Shown: positions 43,264 to 53,221 of the stretch, piece by piece
How positions within the stretch are numbered: position 1 is the first letter of the stretch
Layout of the letters: the number at the start of each line of letters is the position of its first letter
From: Cladorrhinum sp. PSN259
Lineage: Eukaryota > Ascomycota > Sordariomycetes > Sordariales > Podosporaceae
Direction: 5' to 3'
NCBI GenBank assembly: GCA_033725935.1
Contig: MU867086.1
Span: 310,001 to 374,000 of the forward strand
Length of the DNA: 64,000 bases
Made by a program: the position numbers and the translations under genes
Notes under the pieces: model-generated
The model's input: only the letters and a program-made list of their open reading frames with translations
Databases searched by the model: none
What the model was told of the DNA's origin: nothing

Positions 43264-44499
43264 ATGCGCTTCTCTACAGCCGTGACGAGCGGCCTTGTCC
43301 TCGGACTGGCTCAAGCAATCTCGCTGGATGGCGAACTTATACGCGATGATGGCTGTGTGAATGATGCGCTTCACGAGTGCTTCACACAATCGCTGGCCCA
43401 GGCCAGCTCTTACTGCACTGCATCGATCTTGACGGCTGCGACAATCACACAGGTTGCCACTGTCACGCCTACAGTGTTAGTCGACAAACTTCAGAACCCC
43501 CTTAGTATTCACTGATCTGACCGGTTATTGTTCAGGACCATTACCGAGCAAGTCACAGCAACCGTCACTGAGCGTACCGACAGAGATGTAAAGAAGATAC
43601 GCATCCGCAAGAGAGGCATCTGCGGCAAGCTGCCTCTAGCCTGCCTGCGAAACCTTGGAGCATTCCAGCCTCCCGAACTGAGCTCAGCGTGCTCATGCAT
43701 TGGTGTGACCACAGCAACTTCGACCGAGTTCGGCACAGCAACTGCCACTGAGGCGGCGACAGAGATCTTTACCGAAGTTGCTACTGTAACGACACTTGAG
43801 GTGGTTTTCTCAACTCATGCACCCGAGCCAGAATCTACTACCTCAGAGGAGGTCACTTCTTCTACTGCCGAGCCCGAAGAGTCGTCAACTGAGGCGCCTG
43901 GTTCTTCAACTGCTGAGACCGAGCCAACTACCACATCTACGTTTACGTCTACGGTAGCTCCCACCTCAACGGAAGCACCGTCTTCAACATCTGAGGCACC
44001 AGCTTCCACCTCTTCCCCAGCGCCGCCTCCTCCTCTCCCAGTAGTGACGAACGGCGACTTCCAAACTGGGACTCTGGAAGGATGGAGCGTCATTTCGAGA
44101 ATCGGTTCAGCTTCCGGCAGTACCGTCAAGGCTATCCCATACGGTGATAACCAGAACTACGTGATGGAAATTACCGCAACGTTCTTTACTTCAAAGGCTA
44201 CAGCTGCTGTTGTGGTTGGCCAGACCCTCGCTTGTGAGGCTGGCAAGCTGTATATGCTCTCCTTCCAGTACACTGTCGTCGCGGTATCTAACTACAACAA
44301 CGGTGGCCCCTGGTCAGTCGTCTTTGGCCAAACAACGGTGACATCAGGAGCCGGCGATTTGGTGCCATGGACCCATCAATCGTTCCGGTTCACCTGCGAC
44401 GCAAGTAATGCTATGAATTCACTGCAGTTCAGGGTGCAGTCAGGCTTCGCCCGTGCGGTTGGGTTCATGGTTGATAATATTACTGTGACGCCAGTTTAA
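43264..44499 (+). CDS. Secreted Ser/Thr-rich protein with CBM-like C-terminus
   Basis: Two exons, 43264-43475 and 43536-44499, intron 60 bp (GTTAGT...TTCAG); 391 residues. The signal peptide is MRFSTAVTSGLVLGLAQA. A Cys-containing segment follows (DGCVNDALHECF, C...SSACSC), then a long Thr/Ser/Pro/Glu linker (about 150-235) with many O-glycosylation candidates and a PAPPPPLP break. The C-terminal ~150 residues begin NGDFQTGTLEGWSV and end VGFMVDNITV, the beta-sandwich layout of CBM4_9/galactose-binding-like domains common in fungal cell-surface proteins. Probably a cell-wall or secreted glycan-binding protein. No GPI signal is apparent at the C-terminus. Confidence 0.8.
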
Positions 44500-45551
44500 A
44501 GCTCAGGGAATAATTACTTTATTTTCTCATCATGATCCGAGTTACTACTCTGATTAGCGCTTATTATTATCCTTCTCTGACCTTAGTTATACTCAACAGG
44601 TCGTAAATAAAGTCCTGCATGCACATATATTCAAGAATAAATAATACTAACTAAATTTTACCTTTCTGCTGTACGGTTTTAAATGAATAATTTTTTATCC
44701 GTTTCCCCGATCACTAATTTACAGATCACAAAGGGAGAGTGATACATAATCATACTTCGAAGCAGTTAAATCTGAGTTACGTGCAATAAATAATTATAGA
44801 TACTTACTTTTATGCCTTGCAAGCGAAGGCTCTCCATTTATACGTGCTAAATAATGGGGTGGAATCTCTCAACACCCCGTAAGAGAAACTTCCTCTTTGC
44901 GTATGGGGTATTATAGTGAATGCACTTCTTCAGGATGTGAGAAACCGAGAAATAGAGCTGTGGTTTCATAAAGATATTACCTAGGAATCAGAAGGATGAA
45001 AGCAGCGCGATTTGAAAGTACCAGTATCTCTAGGTAGGTAACCAGCAAATGCCTATTAAAGTATGCATTGCATCGGCGCTAACTGCGTTCAAGAGTATTG
45101 CAATGAAAATAAACAAAAGTTAAAGGCTTGAGATTTTTTTCCTAATTTGGATCACTCTGCTTATGGAATACGTGGAAACCGCCCAGTTCATGTTCTTTAA
45201 GATAATCGAATTGGAAAGGGCCGTCATATGTGGCAGTTGTTTATGCCATCGGAGTTAAATGATTGGTGTTTGCCAAACGCCGATGCGCCATGGGTGGTGT
45301 GGTAGGGGGTAAACCCGATCTGAACATAATAACGCCGTCGCGGTTAAAGAATACTTCAGTCAAGCGCAACCAATTATATGGAGGTGATGCTTGTATTAGT
45401 AATCCTCAGCGAATTCGATAGTGAACAGCTTCTGTTACAAAAGATCACCTCTTCTCTCTCAAGTCAGCTGGCATCATCTTTCTCTTCATCACACCCCTTC
45501 TGCCAGTCAAGCATTACTCTATCTCAACCGCACAATTGCTCATTTGCAAGC
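44500..45551. other. AT-rich intergenic region, no gene seen
   Basis: About 1.05 kb, markedly AT-rich from 44580 to 45200. No repeats or protein-like frames noticed. A CCAAT followed by TTATAT near 45370 may serve the SDR promoter. Confidence 0.5.
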
Positions 45552-46689
45552 ATGGCTCCTCAATACAACTCTCACACAACGGCCTCTGAGCTTGTTTCGG
45601 AGCTTGCTTCCAACATCAAGGGGAAAGTTATCCTTACTACGGGCGCTTCTCCGACTTCGCTGGGTGCTCATTTCTTAAAGGCCGTTGCTGTTGCAGAGCC
45701 CTCATTGCTCATTCTCACCGGCAGGAACGTCAGCAAACTGCAAGAAACCGCTGATGCAATCACCAAGATCAATTCCAACGTCAAAACTCGAGTCTTGAAG
45801 CTTGAGCTAAGCTCTCTCCAGTCAGTCCGCGAGGCAGCCGCCGAGGTGTTGGCGTGGGATGATGTCCCCGTCATTGATGTTCTTGTCAATAATGCCGGCA
45901 TCATGGCTGTTGACTATGCTTTGTCTCCAGACGGGCAAGAGCTGCACTTTGCTACCAACCACCTTGGCCATTTCGTTTTTACCAATCTGATCATGTCGAA
46001 GATCCTCGCATCTTCAGAGCCAAGGATTGTCAGTGTCACCAGCAACGGTCATCGCTTGAGCCCCGTCCGCTTTGACAGCTTGGACTTTGATGTCAGTTAA
46101 CCCCCTTTTCAATCCATCGTGCTGGCATTAATTATGTCTTTAATAGGGTGGCAAGGATTACAACAAGTGGCGCGCTTATGGACAGTCCAAGACGGCCAAC
46201 ATTCTCTTTGCATCGTCGCTTGCTAAGAAGCTAGGAGGCAAGGGCCTCGTTGCCGTCAGTGTTCACCCTGGTGTGATTGGTACCACTGGTCTAGGGACTC
46301 ACATCAAGTGGGACACGGAGATGGCCGACCTGAGTATGTCTGCCCCTGTATTATCTAATGCTTGCAATTTGTGCTGACATGATGATTACCTATATGCAGT
46401 CGCTGCAGATTCATCATTTGGTGACGCTAAGGGGGCGTTTGATTTCAAGACGGAGGATGAAGGGGTGGCAACTCATGTGTTTGCCTCGTTCCACCCAAGC
46501 CTGAGAGGTAAGCTAATGATATCCCCCTCGATGCGAGCGCTACTAAAGATAGGAGCAGAACACAACGGTGCATACCTGACGGACGCCCATGTTGCCGAAC
46601 CGGACAGAGACTGGGCCAAGAGTGAGACGGATGCTGAGAAGCTTTGGAAGCTCAGTGAGGATTTGGTTGGTCAGCAGTTTATTTATTAA
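45552..46689 (+). CDS. Short-chain dehydrogenase/reductase
   Basis: Four exons: 45552-46091, 46147-46333, 46400-46507 and 46553-46689, introns of 55, 66 and 45 bp; 323 residues if all are spliced. The Rossmann fold starts with the nucleotide loop TTGASPTSLGAH (a TGxxxxxLG variant) and has the NNAG motif (LVNNAGIM), the catalytic Ser region (IVSVTSNGHR) and the active-site Tyr-Lys pair in YGQSK. It belongs to the classical/retinol-dehydrogenase-like SDRs (WWOX/RDH-type) that use NAD(P)H on ketones or alcohols; substrate unknown. Exon 1 starts at MAPQYNS; an ATG at 45378 is a less likely start. The last intron is a multiple of three and open, so retention would add 15 residues. Confidence 0.85.
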
Positions 46690-47839
46690 GCTTGTTGATC
46701 GAATTATGTGAGGCTGTTATCGTTGTTTCTCTCCTTCCTAGAAATCTCCTCTCTTCAACGTGCAACAATTATCAGGGCATCAGACAGTGATGATGCAAGT
46801 GATATGAAGATTCCTAGATTTTGCCACCTCGCTGAACAATAAGAATAAGTCGTCAGGAAGGATATATGTCGGGTTTATTGCCCATTTTGTCTGCTACCCC
46901 GGGTGATGATGCTATCTTGCCACATATTTTCCGTATTTACAGCCGTGCATTGAAGCGACCATCCAACAGAACAGTGCTCCTGATGATCACTTCCGTTTTA
47001 AGGACTTTTTACAATGCCTGCACAGCTGGGCATGAAGTAACGATAGGTGCGCATCTGATTTGTTGATTTTTATGACGATCTTGCTTTGAACTGTCCAAGT
47101 CTGGTTTCTGTGTAGTACTTGGAGGCCGTTGAGTGACGAAAGAAGCTATGATCTGGTAAAAAACGGTGACGTCGATCGCCAAGTCCCTCAGGGTTCTGGG
47201 GTCTGGAACCGAGATGCAATATCACCGTTGTTTTAATTTGCTTGTGCGTCATCCACACCACTCCGTCTAACCGGGTGCTACGCTCCTAAACCCGGCTCTC
47301 AAGCCTCCTCATCCCACCGGGAAGTTGTTTCGCATTGTTCCTGCAGCCCATGCCGCACCAAGTTGCATCTGCACTCCCTTGATCTCACACTTGATCGCAG
47401 TCACGAGAAATGTCGTGATTCCCCAGCTGCAATTGATTGACCACAAGCTGCAATAAGAAGGTTTTCGCCTCATGTTCTATGTTTATAACCTGTTCCTAGA
47501 TTACTGTCTGTTATTTCCGTTTAGAGACAATCTCAGACTTACACAGCAGCACTTCAGCCACCACCATAAACACACCAAGCCCTATAGGACGTCCGTGAAC
47601 ATGGATAGGACCTTGGTCTTAATAGCACAGTTAATATTATGATCCTCCACCACATCCTCAACGAAAACCTTGATTGTTTTCAGACATGCTCTACAGCATC
47701 AATTTGTGACGCAATATCAGCTTCCGGAAATTTGCCTGGTTCCATTCTGTTCGAACTCAACTCACAAACTTGATTCCTTCACTTTGAAGCACCAAGCGCT
47801 AGCATGGAATCACAGCAGGATGACCGACTTGATCTCATG
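46690..47839. other. Intergenic region, no gene seen
   Basis: About 1.15 kb upstream of the hydrophobin. Only chance frames; no repeats noticed. Confidence 0.5.
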
Positions 47840-47847
47840 TATAAATA
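47840..47847 (+). promoter_or_regulatory. TATA box of the hydrophobin gene
   Basis: TATAAATA, 160 bp upstream of the ATG at 48000, followed by a CA-rich 5' leader typical of highly expressed fungal genes. Confidence 0.65.
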
Positions 47848-47999
47848 CAAGATGAATCTCCCAGACCAATCTGTTCAAATTCCTTCTCATCATCAACAAC
47901 AACATCATCATCTCAAGCTTCCATCTCCAGCAACCAACACTTTCAAACCAACCAACACAACTCAAAACTCCTTAAAACCTTCACCAAACAACAGTCAAA

Positions 48000-48444
48000 A
48001 TGAAGTTCGCTTTCGCCGCCGTTACCGCCCTCTGCGCTGCCTTCGTCAACGCCCTCCCTGCTCCCGAGGTCGAGGCCCGCCAGGTCCCTTACATTCCCTG
48101 CGCCGGAACTTATGCCAATGCTCAGTGCTGTGCCACTGACGTTCTTGGTCTAGCTGATCTTGACTGCGCCAACCGTGAGTGAAGCTTTAGATATCCCATC
48201 GCAAGTGTTTATTGCTAACCTCTGAGTCTAAACAGCCCCTGCTCCTGTTGCCAACGCCACAGAATTCCAGGCCGTGTGCTCTGACATTGGTCAGCGTGCT
48301 CGCTGCTGCGCCATCCCGATTGTAAGTATATACCACAGGTGTCGATTTATTTCCGGTCAGAACCAGAAACTGATATATTTTTTTCTACAGCTGGGCCAAG
48401 CTCTTCTTTGCAGCACTCCTGCTGGCTTGCCTACCAAGATCTAG
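48000..48444 (+). CDS. Class II hydrophobin
   Basis: Three exons, 48000-48174, 48236-48321 and 48391-48444, introns of 61 and 69 bp with GTGAGT/GTAAGT donors; 104 residues. A signal peptide (AFAAVTALCAAFVNALPAP) and a short propeptide precede eight cysteines with spacing C-x8-CC-x11-C-x16-C-x8-CC-x10-C, which is the class II pattern. Four disulfides are expected. The secreted protein self-assembles into soluble amphipathic films on hyphae and conidia at air-water or hydrophobic surfaces. Introns fall just after Cys4 and before the last Cys, as in other class II genes. Confidence 0.95.
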
Positions 48445-48691
48445 AGGAAGCAGAGATGTTCACTTTATCAACTGCCGGAATTGATAGATTCGCTGGGAAC
48501 TTACAGATGCTTGGATGTAATAGTATTGTACAGTAGATGAGATGAGTTGAGGGAAGCTTTTAGTTATGAATTGATTTTTTATATTGAGAAATTTTGATCT
48601 TTTAAGCATTGAATAAACTCTTCAGTCTAAAGTTCCATTTGAGTTTCAGGTCACTCAGTTTGAGCTAATATGGAGACCTAAGAGTGGGCAA
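48445..48691. other. Hydrophobin 3' flank
   Basis: AT-rich transcript end and flank between the hydrophobin stop and the MITE. Nothing else seen. Confidence 0.5.
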
Positions 48692-48991
48692 AATGTAATG
48701 GCAAGTACTAGGGAGGCACCCCCTTTTTGCTAAGGAGGCACCCCCCCTAATAGTGCCTAGGCTTCCACTAAGGAAGTTTAATTATAATGCCTTTCTTTGT
48801 TGCCCACACTGCTTTATTGGCCACAGAACCTCTATAGCTGCCAGCTGCAAAATCAACTTCAAAATCCTACCTTTCAATTAACCTTTAAAAATTGGTGGTG
48901 GGACTGTTGGGGCATAAAAATAAAGGACTGGTGTGGTGGGGGTGCCTCCGTAGCAAAAAGGGGGTGCCTCCCTAGTACTTGCCAATGTAAT
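48692..48991. mobile_element. hAT-type MITE with 8-bp target-site duplication
   Basis: A 284-bp element (48700-48983) begins GGCAAGTACTAGGGAGGCAC and ends with the reverse complement. Its terminal inverted repeats are about 46 bp and nearly perfect (one clear mismatch at 48732). It is flanked on both sides by AATGTAAT (48692-48699 and 48984-48991), an 8-bp target duplication as made by hAT-superfamily transposases. The interior is AT-rich and has no coding capacity, so it is a non-autonomous element mobilised in trans. The perfect duplication suggests recent insertion. Confidence 0.9.
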
Positions 48992-49499
48992 AAGCACTTT
49001 TCATATAACAAGATCCGGACCCCTAAAAGTCGGCGCTCGCTCGCATTATAGTCAGTGGTAGCGCTTAGCTTAATCCTCCTTTGCGTGGCTTTCGGCAACA
49101 ACTTCACCTAGAGCTGTAGGTTCCTTGTGACGGATAGAGCGGTATACATTCCAAAGTACTGGCATATTCCTAGCGAATTTCCTGACAGTATCTTTTAACG
49201 AGTTTGAAGCTAAGGCATTCTGGGCCTAGGAATTTGTTCATGCCTCACTGGGTTGCATCCAGCCCATGGCCAGAGAAGCCATGCAGTCAGGCTGAACCTC
49301 CGTCACAATAACCGATGATGCTTTAGGGCTTTGCACTATGCATGAGGTACTAATGATACCACGCAGCCTAGATTTGATAGTCCTGTTAAGGTGAATCGAC
49401 ACCTCCTTGATACTACTCTAACTGCTTCTAGTAAAAGTGACATGCGTAGGTAGTAGGAGGATATGCCGTAGCTCAAGCACTTTGTGTCCACCTTCCTCC
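48992..49499. other. Intergenic region, no gene seen
   Basis: About 500 bp between the MITE and the 3' end of the minus-strand gene. No coding signal noticed. Confidence 0.5.
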
Positions 49500-52400
49500 C
49501 TAGAGAATAATGCGCTGGGGCATATGAGGCTCGGGATAAGTATAGTCCCGGGACAGACACTCCCAGCACAACCTGTCAGCACCCTCCTTCAAGAGCACAG
49601 CCGCATGCCCATTCCCTTCCTGAATCAGAACGCAGATGGCGGCCAATCTTGCCACCCAGTTCCCGTTCGTCTGCACAACCCCAATGCAAGGCGGGGGATC
49701 TAGAAACTCATCCCAGGAGCTGATTGATACTGCATTGTCGGCAGCCGGAGGCGGTCGAGGCGGCTGCTCTGATCTGCTGAACGCGTTACAAGTGCAGTTA
49801 ATAACCTCCGGGCAGCTCCTCTCCACACCGAGCACGTCGATATCAGCCACCCATCTCCCCCTTTCCTGGACCGACACGATAGCCTCGAGCAGAAAGATCT
49901 CCTGGTCAATCTCACCAGTATTTCCGCAGTCGAGAGGGACCTTCCAGTTTGTGAAAGAGAGATGCAGTGAAGTGCCCCTGAAGCCGTCCACCGATAGTGT
50001 CCCGTAGTATGGAGAATGTGAGACGGCGGATGCATTATGGCCCGGACGCTTGACGCGAGGATGTTCCGGAGACACCATACACACCACGCCGGCTTGGCCG
50101 ACATTGCCTACCATATGTCTGATGCCCGAAGTTGGTGTTTGACCTCCAGGGTCAGAGAGCATGAACTTGGCAACGAAGATGGAGTCCTCGGAGCACAGGG
50201 CAACTACATCCTCCATCAGCGACGGGTCGATGTTGAAGCGACCAGACTCAAACATGGCCAGACAGGCGAAAGACTGCTCCCGAGACAAAGATGTCATGAG
50301 CTGTTCAAGAGGAATTGTGATGGCTCGGTAGTATTTGCTCGTGAAAGAAAGGTCGGCAGAAGCGCCGCTTTGCAGCAGCTCCGGCAGCCAGCGAGCCTCG
50401 ACTAACGGAAGATCCACCACCTGCAGGGAGACAGTGGCGCATGGAAGTTCTCTGTATATCTCGCTGGCGATTTCGAGTGCTCGAAGGGACAGCGACATGC
50501 TTCCGGGGTGATGGTACCGAGCACCAATCATGGAGAAGCACTGGGACCGGCAGTCGTCGGAAGGTGATATAGCTGCGTTGCCTGAATGAGCCGATCCCGT
50601 CCCCTCTGTCGACCCTGCGTATTTCTTTCGCTTCTTGCCGTGGGATGCGCTGCTCTGCTGAGCTTCCAGTGGTCGACGCTATATCTCTTCGTCAGCAACT
50701 TTTTTTCATACAAGGTTTAATGCCCGCAATATGTGGCATTCGTCACTTCTATCACATACGCTCATTACCGCGAGCAAGTACTCGCAAATATGCTGCTCAG
50801 AGGGCGTAGCAATGAGCCACGACAGAGCGTCCTCCGGCGGAACTACTTCCTGGAGTTGCGATTCCCGCAAGGTCGCTATGCTCTTCAGGCATGCGTCGTG
50901 CTTAGAGGGCCTCACCCATACATCGTAGTGAATAGTTGACAGCGACCATGTACCGTGCACATGCCTGAATTCGACAGGCACAGAGCCGCTGAATAGCTTT
51001 GGCGGCCTTTCCCATAACAAATTGAGCGCGTTCCTCACAGTTCTGTGCTCGGTGAGCATGTATTCTTTCTGAGTAACGATTATGCATCTTTCTCCTGCCG
51101 CCTCAATCTGTGTTCTTCTGCGCTCCAGGTGCCGTCGGATTTCTACCAGATCCAGTGAGTAGGTGTCGTCTGGGATCTCGATGTGCAACCAGCGGACATT
51201 CCGCACCCTTGAGCTTTGAATTTGGGGATCTTGGCTGCGTTCCCCAAGGTGCTCATGAACAGGACGTATAGTAGTCCATTCAGAGTAGTCTTGTCCACCA
51301 AGTGTGGTATTAAAGGCGATGACGGCATCTTCTGGCTCCAACTGCAGAAAGCTGCAGACATGCCGCAGGTAACTGAAGCCCGAGTCTACTTCGCTCTCGT
51401 GACTCAATGCATGCATCACGCTGCTACTTCCGAGACCGAAAAAACGCAGACCTTTGTCCTGGTTCGTGTCTTTGCCAAGGAATATGTTCCCACGTCTCCA
51501 GCCGTAATTGACCAACATTCTAGCAACCCTGCGGTTTTCTCCGTCCAGGTTGGTCGCAGCTGAGCAGAGTTGGACGAGCCAAGATAGCTGGGGGGACTGG
51601 TCAACCAGCTTATGGCGAAGTCTTTTGCCTAATTCTTCGAACCACCGCATCGCTACATCGAAGCTGACGTAAGGGATATCCCACTGACGAAAAACAGCAC
51701 CCAGAGCAACTAGCCAGAGCTGGGACATCTGAATCCTGCTGAGGTCCTCGTTGCTGCGGACCGGAACAGGGTCACCGTAGTATTTCAGATGCGATAGGGC
51801 AAGAGACCAGCGGATGAAGTTGTCGGATGGTTGACACTTATATTCCAGGCCCACTGTCAGAATGGCCGAAGGAGAGAAAAGCTGGTCCTTGAATGAAATC
51901 TTGGTTTCTTCAGCTTGAAAGACGAGGAGGTCGGGGTACATATGCCATGCCGATATGCCGCGGAAAACGGCTCTGTCGCAGGCTTGCTGGGGAAGACCGT
52001 GGAGGAGTCTCTCCAGCACCTCCATACCGCGCGTCCATGTCGCTATGACATTGTCATACATGCTAGCGTCGCGCGGGTATGGAATTGCCACGTTGTTTGT
52101 GATGAGAGTTAACTGCGTCCGTTCAAACTTCATCGACTCCCCAGCCCTCCGGAGCCAGGAGCGGGCACTGGCATCCCACGAAGCCAACTCGTCTCTGGCG
52201 TAAAGCTGTTGGGCGGCAAGGTAGGCATGCGGGTTGACAATCTTGCCCCGTTCAACATCGGCCTGGATCCGGCGCTTTCGGCTTTCGATCAGCTCGACCC
52301 AGATGGAGGTGGCCGTCTTGGCATCCCACACATCGGCAAGCATACATGCGAGAAGGTGGACGCAGATTGAGGAGGAACCCGATGTTGCGGCTGCCCAGAT

Positions 52401-52754
52401 AGATGTGCAATCGGCCCCAATAAAAGACTGAAAAGGCCCGTCGCTTTCGGTGCCTTGAGGATTGACCTCCGGGCGCGACAAGATGTTGGAGACGCGGCGA
52501 CCGTACGCCTGGATCAGTTCGGGCACGTCTGGGATGATCTCGTTGAACAGGAATCCTATTTTGCTCGCTGTGCGGTGGGTTTGCCCAGTTTCGGCTTCTG
52601 TCCTTCGGCCTCTAGTCAGGGCGGAGCCGACAGGTAAGAACTCTGGCAATGGGTTGCAGCGCCAGAGCGAGAAGTCGAGGTTAATATTAACCAGAGCGAC
52701 AGTATTCTCATTTACAGCGGATATTGCCGAGTTTGTTATCTTTCCTACAGACAT
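49500..52754 (-). CDS. Large fungus-specific hypothetical protein
   Basis: Two exons on the minus strand, 52754-50712 and 50657-49500; best intron 50658-50711 (54 bp, donor GTATGA, acceptor GCTCAG); 1,066 residues. The N-terminus (SVGKITNSAISAVNENTVALVNINLDF) opens a family I recognise as uncharacterised in Pezizomycotina, with conserved FLFNEIIPD, IGADCTSIWAAATSG and HLLACMLADVWDAK segments; the C-terminus ends EPHMPQRIIL. Between the two conserved halves lies a basic linker (GKKRKKYAG), a possible nuclear signal. No transmembrane or catalytic motif stands out. An alternative acceptor would give a 33-bp intron in the same frame. Function unknown; its genes are often found near HET and NLR genes (recollection, unverified). 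Confidence 0.75.
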
Positions 52755-53221
52755 GCTGCTAAGTACCTGCTGGAAAGACCTTTTATGCGGTATCGGTTCG
52801 CCGTGTCGAGTCAGCTTTGGCCCGTTCTCTGTTGAGCTTCCTCTTTCTGATTGAACCCTGGGGGATCCTTTGCCATCAGATAATAAATCAAGGTACGTAT
52901 TATAAGAGCGGGGTAGGAGGATAGAGTGCCTTGCGAGTTGCCTTAAAGTGGCTTAGATTGTGCATTTTGCTACTGTAGCGACCAGAGGAGGTGTTAGTAA
53001 TACATAAGGTATCCTGACACCTTAGGGGCCACCCGATGGTCCATGTGCGGGGGTATTACGCCTTGGGCGCAACAGCCCTTTATAAATAGCGCTAGAGCCT
53101 GCTGCTATTCCGACGGGCAAATCTCGACCTCAAACTCGCCGAGACTTACGCGGCCACTCTGAATTGTTCCTCTCAGCATTATCCAGCCAAACCCTCTCCT
53201 AGGGAAATCCCTCTTATCACT
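52755..53221. promoter_or_regulatory. Bidirectional promoter region
   Basis: 467 bp between divergently transcribed genes. TATAAATA at 53081-53088 lies 134 bp before the plus-strand ATG at 53222. No equivalent is clear for the minus-strand gene. Confidence 0.5.
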
